From NCBI GenBank assembly GCA_030442035.1, contig JAUJEA010000001.1, forward strand, positions 961,559-1,025,558: DNA of 64,000 bases. Reading direction: 5' to 3'. Made by a program: the position numbers and the translations under genes. Under the pieces are notes generated by a model, which did no database searches, was not told the origin of the DNA, and saw nothing but the letters and a program-made list of their open reading frames with translations. Of this stretch, positions 8,346 through 18,205 are shown one piece after another. The first letter of the stretch is position 1; each line of letters opens with the position of its first letter. This DNA is from Splendidivirga corallicola (GTDB lineage Bacteria; Bacteroidota; Bacteroidia; Cytophagales; Cyclobacteriaceae).

Positions 8346-11300
8346 TCAATCATCATCATCTTTAAAGATATCACTTTCCTCTACCGTACCGCCAAGCGTA
8401 CCTGTTAACGAAATAAATTCAACTCGCCTGTTCAGCCTTTTGCCCTCTTTCGTTGCATTCGTTGCGATCGGTTCGGTTTCACCATAACCTCTGGTATATA
8501 ATCTTGATTCATGAATACCAAATTTTATGAGTGCTTCCTTGATCGCTTTAGCACGGTCTTCAGATAACCTTTGATTAAACCTGGCCTCTCCATCACTGTC
8601 TGTATGGCCATCAATTCTAAAGGTAAGATCGGGATGCTCCTTCATTAGGGTGGCAATCTTATTCACAATACTAAATGATTCGGGCTTGATGGTTGATTTG
8701 GCTACATCGAATAAAATGTCCCTTGTTACAAATTTTCCTTGTGTAACAACTTGTTCGTATAGATCCATACCCTCTTCTGGAGTGGAAATAACACAACCAT
8801 TCGCATCCGTTACATTCACTGTATATTTACCAAGAATAAGATTCTCAATATCCTGGGTGGTTGCACCATTACTCCACTGATATTGATAAGGCTCTACACC
8901 ACCTTCCACTGAGATGAAAATAGCTCCACTATTATCACCACAACATTTTACATTTCGCACGGAATCTATAGTTAAAACAAGTTCCTCAGGCTCCTTGATC
9001 TTAGTGTTGATCGTATTCAGACAGCCATTAGCATCTGTGATCATCACAGAGTAATCATCTGCCGGAATATTTTCAATATTAGGTGTTGTTCCTCCATTAC
9101 TCCATGCATAGACGTATGGTTCAACACCACCTTTAGCTGAAATTTCAATAGCGCCGGTTTCATCTCCAAAACAATTAACATCTTTTTTCCCATCGATAGT
9201 TGCCACAAATGGAGATGGTTCCTCAACAGTGGCTTCCAAAGTACTAACACAACCATTGCCTTCTGTAATTGTCAATTTATATGTTCCGGCTCTTAATCCC
9301 GATATATCGTCTGTTGTAGCACCATTATTCCATTCAAATTTGAGAGGCTGAACTCCTTCCAATGCTGTTACATGGATCGCACCGGTATTCTCTCCGTTAC
9401 ATCTGATATCTGTAATGGCATCTATTGTCTTCACCAGACCTGGTGGCTCTTCAATTGTAGCATTTAACACACTGGTACACCCATTAGCATCCGTGACCGT
9501 TACTTGATACTTCCCGGCTGGAACATTTTTAATGGATGCCGTACTTGCCCCATTGTTCCAGAAATATCGATAGGGTGCTACTCCTCCGGAGGCTTTTACG
9601 CTTATGGCCCCGGTTTCATCACCAAAACAATTAATGTTAGCAATGGAATCAAGTGTTACAGAGAGTGCCTCTGGTTCTTTAATAACCGCAGCAATACTTT
9701 CAGTACAGCCATTAGCATCTTTTACCTTAACCGAGTAATTTCCGGCAAGCACATTTACAATGTCTTCTGTGATGGCCCCGTTATTCCAGGTGTAGCTATA
9801 TGGAGCAACACCTCCTCCAACAGTGATATCCGCTAAGCCTTTGTTATCACCTTTACATAAATTATGGTATACGGTGTCAAGGTTCAAGGTAAGCAATGGT
9901 GGCTGTGTAACTTCAGTTGAAGCATTTACAATACATCCATTTGCATCGGTTACGGTCAACTTATAGTCTCCAACTGGAATATTACTTAGATTTTGCAATT
10001 TCGAACCATTGTTCCAATTGAACTTATAAGGAACAGTTCCACCCGCCACACTTACTTCAATGGCACCTTTTTTCTCTCCATAACAACTGATATTTTTCAC
10101 ATCATCAATCGCTGCTGTCAATGCGACTGGTTCCATGATCGTAGTAGCCAAATTTTGCACACAACCTTTGGCATCGATAATAGTCAAAGAGTAGTCTCCG
10201 GAAGGAAGTCCACTAATATTTCTCGTGCTGTCACCGTTTGACCAATGATAAACATAAGGAGCTGATCCTCCTGATACATTCACCTCAATAGCACCTTTAC
10301 TTTCTCCAAAACACAGATTATTGGTGATTTTACCAAAACTTGCTACCAGCACCGGTGGTTCTGAGATTGTTGCATTCACAACTTGAGTACATCCGTTAGC
10401 ATCAGTTATTTTACAGGAATAATTTCCAGCCAATACACCACTTATATCTTGCGTTCTGGCGCCATTGCTCCAGTTAAAGTCATAAGGCTTCGCACCTCCT
10501 GTTACATTAATTCTGATCTCTCCGTTAGCATCACCATTACAACTAATATTCTTCACTTCTAATAATGTAGCTGTTAGAAGGTCAGGTTGAATCACTTCTG
10601 TTTCGACTATCTCTCGACAACCATTGGCATCACTTACCGTCAAAGAATATTTCCCTGCTGCTACATTGAACAAATCTTGCTCTTTTGAACCATTGGTCCA
10701 GGCGTATTTATAGGGGCCTGCACCGCCCGTAACCGTAACACTAACCGAGCCGGTACTGTCATTGTAGCACGCCAAATGACGGATCTCATCTATCTGAATA
10801 TTCAGTTTTGAAGGCTCTGTTATTTTCGTATTGAGTACCTTATCATGGCCATTGGCATCTTCGATTGTCACAGAATAATCTCCTGCCGGAATGTTAACCA
10901 AATTTTTAGTCGTATCGCCATTACTCCATATGTATTTGTAAGGTGGAGCTCCACCACTTACAGAAATATCAATAGCTCCGGTATTTTCTCCACTACAAAG
11001 AATCTCCTTGATTGATTCTATCTTAGCCATTAAAGCTGGTGGTTGCTTGACAAAGGCTGTTATCGATTTCTCGCATCCATTGGTATCTTTTACCCTCACA
11101 GAATAATTACCCGAAGGAATATTTTTTATGTCCTGTGTAGCAGCTCCATTACTCCAGCTATACTTATAAGGAGATACGCCCCCGGATACTGAAATATCTA
11201 TGGCCCCAGTACTTTGTCCATAACTCAAAATATTTGTAACATTTCCTAAACTTGCCAACAATTCCGTAGGCTCATTTAACGTAACAGAAATTGTGGAATC

Positions 11301-14300
11301 TTTACAGCCATTGGCATCAGTAATGCCTACTGAATATGAACCTGCAGGAACATCGATAAGATCCTGAAGCTTTGAACCATTGCTCCATGTATAGGCATAA
11401 GGAGTAGTACCACCCACCACAGAAATATTCACAACTCCATTGGATCCTGCATTACAGGAAATATCATTCTTACTTATCAACTTACTCACAAGTTTAGATG
11501 GCTGGGTAATAGTAGCACTTAAGCTTTGCGAGCAACCGTTGCGATCCGTTATGGTTAAAGTATAAGAGCCTGCTGCAATATTAGTCAAGTTCTGGGTAGT
11601 GGCACCATTACTCCACTTGAATGCATAAGGTTTAACTCCACCCCTTACTTTTACAGCAATAGCACCTTCCTTAACACCATAACATTTGATTTGTTTTATA
11701 TCTGCCAAAACAGCCTCCAGCAATGGTGGTTGTTTCACAGTTGTGCTAATTGATTTTGTACAACCATTTGCATCCGTCACATTTACCGTGTATTTACCTG
11801 CCTCTAAGTTTGAGATATCCTGGGTAGTAGCGCCATTACTCCAACTGTATTTGTAAGGAGCCACACCACCTCTAACATTTAAATCTATAAAACCCTTCTT
11901 TTCACCAAAACAATTAATGTAAGCTACAGTATCGAATTTCAGTTGTAACTGAGAGGGTTGTGTAATGGTGGCTTCAAGTGTTTTGGAACATCCGTTCCCC
12001 TCGGAAATTTCCACTTGATATTTGCCAGCGGGTACTCCTACTAAATCCTGGGTAGTAGCGCCATTGCTCCATTTGTATATATAGGGCCCTACTCCTCCCG
12101 TTATAGAAATGTCTATTGATCCACCATTTTCTCCATAGCAATTAACATTGGTAACAGATTTAATAGCATAATCAACTGCAGTAGGTTGCTTAATAGTGGC
12201 GCTCACTTTTTCCGTACAGCCGTTGGCATCAACTGCTGTCAAAGTGTACTTTCCAGCTACCACATTGTTGAGATTAAGTGTAGTGTCCCCATTACTCCAC
12301 TTGTAATTATATGGTTGTACACCACCACTTACCCTAACTTTAACTGCTCCGGTATTCTCCCCGTAGCACATAATATCTTTTTCCGATTCCAGGATCGAAA
12401 CGAATCTGGGCGGCTCAACAATTTGTGCTTCAACGCTCTTTGAGCAACCTTTAGCATCTGTAATAATGGCCGAATATTGCCCTGCTTTTAAAGATTTCAC
12501 ATCCTGAGTAGTAGCATTGTTACTCCAGGCATATTTATATGGCGCAACACCACCGTTAACAGACAGGTCTATGGATCCTGATTTTTCACCATAACAATTG
12601 ATATCCACTACATTCAATGCGGCTTCCAAAGCGGTGTTCTGTTTAATGGTTGCGCTCAAAGAATCAATACAACCGTTGGCATCCTTGATCTGTACAAAGT
12701 AATCACCGGCGCTGACACTTACCAAATCCTGAGAGGTTGCACCGTTGTTCCATTTATAGCTATAGGGCAATACCCCTCCGGATACACTGATATTAACTGC
12801 TCCTTTGCTATCGCCAAAGCATGAATTGTCAACTACTTCATCAAGCGAACGAACCAATTTGGGTGGCTGCGTTATAGTTTTACTTAATGTTACGGCACAT
12901 CCGTTTGCATCTGTTATTTTTACCGTATAATCACCGGCTTTAATATTGGAAATATCTTTTGTAGTTGCACCATTACTCCAGTTATAAGTGTATGGAGTAA
13001 CACCTCCAGAAACAAATATGTTAACAGATCCCGAATTGTTGCCGTAACAATCGACATTTTCAAACGATTGCTCTTTTACGGTTAATAATCTTGGCTCTTT
13101 TATAGTCGTTGAAATAGTCTGTACACATCCATTGGCATCTGTTACCTGGACACTGTATTCTCCCGCTTTAACATCTTTGATATCTTCTGTTTCAGCACCA
13201 TTGTTCCAAACGTATTTGTATGGTGCTACACCTCCTGAAACTGATACATCAACCGCACCTGAGCTATTTCCATTACATTGGATATGCGTAACATTGTCCA
13301 GCGTCAAAGCCATAACCGGAGGTTGCGTAATTGTAGCGCTCAAGTTTTGCTCACAATGATTGGCATCAATGATTTTTACTGAATACTCCCCAACAGGCAC
13401 ATCAGTTATATCCTGAGTGGTCATTCCATTGCTCCATCTGTATTTGTATGGTGCCACACCTCCTGAAACGTCTATATCAATGGCTCCTTTGTTCTCTCCG
13501 TGACAAAGAATATTTTTTACCTCCGCCACTTTTGCTATGAATGCCGGGGGCTCGGTTAAGGTGGTATCAACACTTTGTTTGAAGCCATTCGCATCTGTTA
13601 CAACAACAGAATATTTTCCAGCTTTAAGGTCCGAAACATCTTGTGTAGTTTCACCATTGCTCCACTTATAGTCATAAGGTGCCACACCTCCGTTCACAGA
13701 AATATTTATCAAACCTGAAGCGTCGCCATTACAATTAATATTCTGGACATTATCCAGTTTAACAATCAATGATGTTGGTTGGGTAATTGTAGTATTAATA
13801 ATTTTAGCACAACCTGTAGCATCAGAAACACGCAGTGTATAATTACCCGCTTTCAATTCTTTCAAATCCTGCTTATCGCTTCCATTGCTCCACTTGTAGG
13901 TATAGGGGGCAACACCGCCTGAAACCGAAACATCAATAGCGCCATCTTCTCCATTATTAAAGGAAACGTTTTTGGCTTCTGTGATCTCTACATTTACACC
14001 TGGTGGTTCTGTAATACTGGTTTGCAGTACATTAGAACATCCATTGGCATCAACAACTTCTACAGAGTAATTACCCGCGGAAATACCAGTTATATCTTGT
14101 GTGGTAGCACCATTGCTCCATTTATAGGTATAAGGGGTCACACCACCATCGACATCTATATTAATTGCTCCTCCATTGTCACCATAACACCTGATGTTTT
14201 TAATATCATCGAAAGAAAGCGTAAGTGCTTTTGGTTCTATCACTCGTACAGTTGAAACCTCTGTACATCCTTTCGAATCCATTACGGTAACATCATAGGA

Positions 14301-15044
14301 GCCTGCCAACAAATTGCTTATATCCTGAGTGGTAGCACCATTACTCCACTTGTAGGTATAAGGAGGACTTCCTCCGCTTACCGATATATCGATTCTACCA
14401 ACACTATCCCCACTACAAAGTATATTACTGACATCATCCACCGATCGAATAATCAATGGTTTTTCCTCAATTTTTGCTGTAATGATTTCCTGACAGCCAT
14501 TGGCATCGGTGATGAGTACGGAGTATACACCGGAAATTACTCCCTTCAAATCCTCAGATTTACTGCCATTACTCCAGCTATAGGTATAGGGGGCGACACC
14601 GCCTGAAACTGAAATATCAATTTCTCCCTGATTATAACCATAACATAAGATGTCTTTCACAGATTCAACCTTTGCTGCTAATCTCTCCGGTTCTGTTATG
14701 GTAACACTCAATGTATCACTACAACTAAAATTATCATACACCGCTACCCTGTATTTGCCGGCTTTTAAACCTGTAACATCCTGTGTAGTATCACCGTGAC
14801 TCCAGTAATACTTGTAAGGTGGGAAACCCCCACTAGCTTCAATATTAATAGCGCCTTTGTTGTCTCCAAAACAACTATTGTTTTTTACCGATTGTAACTT
14901 TACAATAATTTTAGGTGACTGCGTTATTATAATATCTACGCCTTTTTTTTCGTCTTTCTCTTTCTTCTCTTGCGCTGCCACCTCACCGAGCAGCGAAAAA
15001 GTCAAAAGGAATGTAAGAATAAGACCAAAAGGATACCTTAACAT
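8346..15044 (-). CDS. Giant SprB-repeat protein with C-terminal OmpA peptidoglycan-binding domain
   Basis: A 2232-residue exported protein. ATG at 15044 is chosen because it puts a normal signal peptide (residues 1-25, ends VAAQ) at the N-terminus; the longer frame begins at 15095. A charged Lys/Glu linker follows, then 27 consecutive SprB-type repeats of about 76 residues (about 46-2090). Each has C-x-G, a GG-x-x-PY-x-Y core, WSNG or WNNG, and a DANGC end. The last 130 residues are an OmpA/MotB domain (about 2103-2212) with the peptidoglycan-binding Asp2149 (GHTD) and Arg2164 (SEDR) both kept. A 4-Asp tail ends the protein. There is no T9SS sorting domain. It probably spans from the cell wall outward, or works as a long periplasmic tether; the repeat family name comes from the gliding adhesin SprB. 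Confidence 0.9.
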   Translation of the reverse strand: MLRYPFGLILTFLLTFSLLGEVAAQEKKEKDEKKGVDIIITQSPKIIVKLQSVKNNSCFGDNKGAINIEASGGFPPYKYYWSHGDTTQDVTGLKAGKYRVAVYDNFSCSDTLSVTITEPERLAAKVESVKDILCYGYNQGEIDISVSGGVAPYTYSWSNGSKSEDLKGVISGVYSVLITDANGCQEIITAKIEEKPLIIRSVDDVSNILCSGDSVGRIDISVSGGSPPYTYKWSNGATTQDISNLLAGSYDVTVMDSKGCTEVSTVRVIEPKALTLSFDDIKNIRCYGDNGGAINIDVDGGVTPYTYKWSNGATTQDITGISAGNYSVEVVDANGCSNVLQTSITEPPGVNVEITEAKNVSFNNGEDGAIDVSVSGGVAPYTYKWSNGSDKQDLKELKAGNYTLRVSDATGCAKIINTTITQPTSLIVKLDNVQNINCNGDASGLINISVNGGVAPYDYKWSNGETTQDVSDLKAGKYSVVVTDANGFKQSVDTTLTEPPAFIAKVAEVKNILCHGENKGAIDIDVSGGVAPYKYRWSNGMTTQDITDVPVGEYSVKIIDANHCEQNLSATITQPPVMALTLDNVTHIQCNGNSSGAVDVSVSGGVAPYKYVWNNGAETEDIKDVKAGEYSVQVTDANGCVQTISTTIKEPRLLTVKEQSFENVDCYGNNSGSVNIFVSGGVTPYTYNWSNGATTKDISNIKAGDYTVKITDANGCAVTLSKTITQPPKLVRSLDEVVDNSCFGDSKGAVNISVSGGVLPYSYKWNNGATSQDLVSVSAGDYFVQIKDANGCIDSLSATIKQNTALEAALNVVDINCYGEKSGSIDLSVNGGVAPYKYAWSNNATTQDVKSLKAGQYSAIITDAKGCSKSVEAQIVEPPRFVSILESEKDIMCYGENTGAVKVRVSGGVQPYNYKWSNGDTTLNLNNVVAGKYTLTAVDANGCTEKVSATIKQPTAVDYAIKSVTNVNCYGENGGSIDISITGGVGPYIYKWSNGATTQDLVGVPAGKYQVEISEGNGCSKTLEATITQPSQLQLKFDTVAYINCFGEKKGFIDLNVRGGVAPYKYSWSNGATTQDISNLEAGKYTVNVTDANGCTKSISTTVKQPPLLEAVLADIKQIKCYGVKEGAIAVKVRGGVKPYAFKWSNGATTQNLTNIAAGSYTLTITDRNGCSQSLSATITQPSKLVSKLISKNDISCNAGSNGVVNISVVGGTTPYAYTWSNGSKLQDLIDVPAGSYSVGITDANGCKDSTISVTLNEPTELLASLGNVTNILSYGQSTGAIDISVSGGVSPYKYSWSNGAATQDIKNIPSGNYSVRVKDTNGCEKSITAFVKQPPALMAKIESIKEILCSGENTGAIDISVSGGAPPYKYIWSNGDTTKNLVNIPAGDYSVTIEDANGHDKVLNTKITEPSKLNIQIDEIRHLACYNDSTGSVSVTVTGGAGPYKYAWTNGSKEQDLFNVAAGKYSLTVSDANGCREIVETEVIQPDLLTATLLEVKNISCNGDANGEIRINVTGGAKPYDFNWSNGARTQDISGVLAGNYSCKITDANGCTQVVNATISEPPVLVASFGKITNNLCFGESKGAIEVNVSGGSAPYVYHWSNGDSTRNISGLPSGDYSLTIIDAKGCVQNLATTIMEPVALTAAIDDVKNISCYGEKKGAIEVSVAGGTVPYKFNWNNGSKLQNLSNIPVGDYKLTVTDANGCIVNASTEVTQPPLLTLNLDTVYHNLCKGDNKGLADITVGGGVAPYSYTWNNGAITEDIVNVLAGNYSVKVKDANGCTESIAAVIKEPEALSVTLDSIANINCFGDETGAISVKASGGVAPYRYFWNNGASTASIKNVPAGKYQVTVTDANGCTSVLNATIEEPPGLVKTIDAITDIRCNGENTGAIHVTALEGVQPLKFEWNNGATTDDISGLRAGTYKLTITEGNGCVSTLEATVEEPSPFVATIDGKKDVNCFGDETGAIEISAKGGVEPYVYAWSNGGTTPNIENIPADDYSVMITDANGCLNTINTKIKEPEELVLTIDSVRNVKCCGDNSGAIFISVEGGVEPYQYQWSNGATTQDIENLILGKYTVNVTDANGCVISTPEEGMDLYEQVVTQGKFVTRDILFDVAKSTIKPESFSIVNKIATLMKEHPDLTFRIDGHTDSDGEARFNQRLSEDRAKAIKEALIKFGIHESRLYTRGYGETEPIATNATKEGKRLNRRVEFISLTGTLGGTVEESDIFKDDDD

Positions 15045-15635
15045 CGTAGTATTTTGTTTTTTGTTAATTAATGTGAGATAATTTAGTATAATCACTAAGT
15101 ATTCAAAAATGAGCTAATTGGGGGGCAGGTAATTTTATAACGACCTTTTGATGTTAAATCGATAAAAAGGTGATGACAAAGAATTTTTGTCACACAAATC
15201 AGCATTCATTTGGGGGAGAAATTACAACCTTTTTAAGGCAACTCAGAAGCGCCGACCAGGCCATGGTCAACAACCGAAACTGACAATACAAATCAACCGT
15301 ATATTGTACTTATCCTCAAAAAACAGGCAATATTTGATCGGATATCGAATATACTCAAAATTCTGCTTGTCGTACTGAGATTATTTCTCAAAGGGTTTGA
15401 ACGAAAGATTGTACTTTAACAAGATTGCTGAATTAGCTTAGGAAAGTACGAGGGTGTAATGAAAACTCATTTTCAACATTTTAAAAGAGCTTTAAAAATC
15501 CGGGATATCAATGATCGTGACATCAGAAAAATTAAACACAAATGACAGGAATTGATTGTTAAATTAATATTTAGTGTTTCTAACAACAATTCGATATCGA
15601 TTGTTCCTTATCAAAAAAATAATTAAATCAACCAA
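15045..15635. other. Intergenic region upstream of the SprB repeat gene
   Basis: About 590 bases between the start of the SprB-repeat gene and the end of the next minus-strand gene. I see no convincing gene. A 63-codon frame at 15187-15378 has a TTG start and an improbable composition. The region should contain the promoter of the repeat protein. On the minus strand TTG (15105-15107) lies about 18 bases from a weak TAAATTAT element, too poor a match to call. Confidence 0.35.
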
Positions 15636-16721
15636 TCATTTTAATTCTAATTGGACCAAGAATGACTTTTCTGTTTTCTTCTTATGATTAACTACCTCTA
15701 TCCATAATCTCTCAATTCCTTTTCTAATTAATGGGTCGACATCATAGCGCATTTTGTTATGCACATTTTGATCATAGTTGAAATTTATCGTATCGATAAG
15801 ACTATCAGTATATGCATTGAATATCAATAGAGATAATGAATCTCCTTGCTCATAATCCAAATTCAATGTGATGAAATTCCGCGATTTTGTTGGTATATTA
15901 TCAATATGTTCGGCAAATTCATAAATTGTCAAAATTTCATCGTTAATGGTATTCAACAGAATCTTATAATAGTATTTTCCATATTCTACTGTATCGATAT
16001 TAGTATATTTCAATTGTGTTTCACCTCTTGAATTTTTCTGAAGTGGGACCCTTCCGATATTTTTGAATTTTGTTTCTTTTTCCGCTCTCCTTAGTAAACT
16101 GAAAGTTAAGCCATCACTTGCTATGGATTCCGATATCTCCCATTCAATGCTGTGTAGTTCATTAAGCCTTGAGGTACTAACTTTCAGGTCTACATCAAAA
16201 TCTTTAACAGGTATCCCTCTTGGACTATCACTGAGCTCAATTTCGAATCCACAGAAATCCTTAAGATATCCATCCACATTTAATAAATATGTATGATCCT
16301 GTTTGAGCGTTGAAAGCTCAATAAAAAAATCATTTTGAGTTTCAAGCGAAACACAATCCAAAATTTCATAAGAATTTGTCTCACATGGAATTCCATCAAT
16401 TACCACGAGTTGAATACCTAAAAGATCTTTGCACTTTTGATTGTATATGTTGATATAATAGTTACCAATATTCTCAACTTGAAAGAAGAACCATTGATCA
16501 TTGTGATACTCTATGCATTTACCGGTTAAGCGCTCGTCGACACAATTCCATTGTACAGTGCAATCTGTGGTATTGGAAGGAACTGATTGATTCAGTTTTA
16601 ATTCAAGTCTGTTTTCAATTTGATCGTTTGAGACCTGAGCTACAGAAGATACTGGCAATACGGAAACAGCAATAAAAAATATCAAAGAAACTTGTTTTTT
16701 CTTCAAAACACCCATTAACAT
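15636..16721 (-). CDS. Secreted protein of unknown function
   Basis: A 361-residue protein with a signal peptide at residues 1-29 (ends SSVAQ). The mature part is beta-rich. An N-terminal domain of about 150 residues has seven cysteines (WNCVDERLTGKC, QKCKDLLG, GIPCE, LDCVS, DFCGF), probably disulfide-bonded and reminiscent of a pre-peptidase C-terminal type beta-sandwich. It is followed by an FN3-like segment at about 180-270 (SRLNELHSIEWE and YGKYYYKI). The C-terminal third has no recognised domain and no T9SS sorting motif. It is transcribed in the same direction as the SprB-repeat gene but nearly 600 bases upstream, so an operon is doubtful. Confidence 0.65.
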   Translation of the reverse strand: MLMGVLKKKQVSLIFFIAVSVLPVSSVAQVSNDQIENRLELKLNQSVPSNTTDCTVQWNCVDERLTGKCIEYHNDQWFFFQVENIGNYYINIYNQKCKDLLGIQLVVIDGIPCETNSYEILDCVSLETQNDFFIELSTLKQDHTYLLNVDGYLKDFCGFEIELSDSPRGIPVKDFDVDLKVSTSRLNELHSIEWEISESIASDGLTFSLLRRAEKETKFKNIGRVPLQKNSRGETQLKYTNIDTVEYGKYYYKILLNTINDEILTIYEFAEHIDNIPTKSRNFITLNLDYEQGDSLSLLIFNAYTDSLIDTINFNYDQNVHNKMRYDVDPLIRKGIERLWIEVVNHKKKTEKSFLVQLELK

Positions 16722-16849
16722 TTAATTCATTTAGAACTCTAAATCCAACAAAAAATTTGTTAAACAAGAGCCAAGGTGTTATAAAAACATTTCATTTAAA
16801 GTTTTATTGCGATGAAAAGATCAACAGAAGGTTATTTTATTTAAATAAT

Positions 16850-18154
16850 TTAAGGATTCGGTTGTTTATAAACCACTCCATCTTTCATCACGAAAGTTAC
16901 CTTTTCTAGCGTTGCTATATTTTTAATTGGATCCTCATCTACAGCAATGATGTCAGCTAATTTTCCAGACTCAATTGATCCCAATTTATCATCAATTCTC
17001 AACAACTCTGCTGCTACCATAGTAGCCGATTTAATGGTGAGCATAGCGGGCATACCTGCCTCCACCATATAACCAAATTCTTTACCATTCTGTCCATGCG
17101 GAAAGACACCGGCATCTGTACCAAACGCAATCCTGACACCCTTCTGATAGGCACTGGTAAAAGTTTGTTGAATTTTAGGACCGAGCTCTAAGGCCTTCGG
17201 AACAACTAATTTTGGATAGTACCCTTCAACCTTTGCTTTTTCAGCCACAAATCTCCCCGCTGAAATCGTTGGCACATAATAAGTACCATGTTTCTTCATG
17301 AGGTCCATAATTTCTTCATCCATCAATGTTCCGTGTTCTATTGAATTGATACCAGCCAAAATGGCCCTTTTCATTCCTTCTTTCCCATGAGCATGGGCCG
17401 CGGTTACCATACCATAATCTTTAGCTGTTGCTACAATGGCTTGCAATTCCTCATCAGTAAACTGTGGACCCTGTCCATCCTTTGCCACACTCAACACACC
17501 TCCAGTAGCCGTTATTTTTATTACATCAGCCCCATTCTTATACCGCTGTCTTACTGCTTTTCTTGCATCTGCAGACCCATTGATCACGCCTTCCCTGGGT
17601 CCTGGGTCATCCATAAGTTCGTATTTCACACCATTGGTTGGATCAGCATGCCCTCCCGTGGTAGCAATACTTTTTCCGGCTGTATAAATTCTGGGTCCCG
17701 GGATATATCCACCTTCAATTGCTTTCCGCATAGAGATATTTACCCCTGTGCCCCCAAGATCCCGCACAGTGGTAAAACCTGCCATTAAGGTTCTTTCCGC
17801 ATAACGTATCGAGCGAAAGGCAACATCGGTTTTATTCAATCTAAATTGATCTGAATAACGTGTAGGGCTCGTTTCCATCTCCAGGTGTACGTGCATATCC
17901 ATCAAACCGGGAAGAACTGTTTTTCCACTTAGATCGATAAGCTTGTCATCCGCCCCCGGCTTCTTAAATCCTCTTTCCACACTTTCTATCTCATTACCAT
18001 TAACAATAATTGTGATCTTTGATTGCGGTCTATCCGATTTTCCGTCAATTAAATTACCACAATGAATATATGTTTTTTGTGAATAACCGATGAGGGCAAA
18101 AGTCATCAAAGTTGCAATCAATAAGTATCTAATGAGGGATTGTCGTTGCATCAT
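16850..18154 (-). CDS. Exported amidohydrolase family protein
   Basis: A 434-residue metal-dependent hydrolase of the amidohydrolase superfamily, in the imidazolonepropionase/Xaa-Pro dipeptidase-like branch. A signal peptide (about residues 1-25) suggests a periplasmic location. Expected metal-site motifs are present in order: DMHVHLE, a bridging Lys in VIKITATGG, His residues in AHAHG and IEHGT, and the metal-binding Asp in FGTDAG. The C-terminal part returns to the composite beta-sandwich ([13 protein letters not shown]). Members hydrolyse cyclic amides or C-terminal dipeptides with proline; the substrate cannot be read from this sequence. Isolated gene with no obvious operon partner. Confidence 0.85.
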   Translation of the reverse strand: MMQRQSLIRYLLIATLMTFALIGYSQKTYIHCGNLIDGKSDRPQSKITIIVNGNEIESVERGFKKPGADDKLIDLSGKTVLPGLMDMHVHLEMETSPTRYSDQFRLNKTDVAFRSIRYAERTLMAGFTTVRDLGGTGVNISMRKAIEGGYIPGPRIYTAGKSIATTGGHADPTNGVKYELMDDPGPREGVINGSADARKAVRQRYKNGADVIKITATGGVLSVAKDGQGPQFTDEELQAIVATAKDYGMVTAAHAHGKEGMKRAILAGINSIEHGTLMDEEIMDLMKKHGTYYVPTISAGRFVAEKAKVEGYYPKLVVPKALELGPKIQQTFTSAYQKGVRIAFGTDAGVFPHGQNGKEFGYMVEAGMPAMLTIKSATMVAAELLRIDDKLGSIESGKLADIIAVDEDPIKNIATLEKVTFVMKDGVVYKQPNP

Positions 18155-18205
18155 ATTTATTGGGTTTACAATTAGTCTTTGAATTTGTATGGAGGCCGGA
18201 AAATA

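Noticed and set aside
9504-9836. Open frames on the opposite strand inside the SprB array (9504-9836, 9993-10241, 12186-12443, 13132-13359 and others).
   Set aside because: They recur at the repeat period because they are the antisense of the same coding repeats, and have no domain content or start context.
8346-15044. The roughly 228-base periodicity might be read as a DNA repeat or CRISPR-like array.
   Set aside because: The period follows protein repeats, units differ greatly at the DNA level, and there is no short constant repeat with spacers or cas gene.
15187-15378. A 63-codon frame upstream of the SprB gene.
   Set aside because: TTG start, unlikely composition, no domain and no family resemblance. 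It is better treated as non-coding.
17387-17788. Long plus-strand frame in the amidohydrolase gene.
   Set aside because: It is antisense to the conserved metal-site region, and its translation has no recognisable domain.
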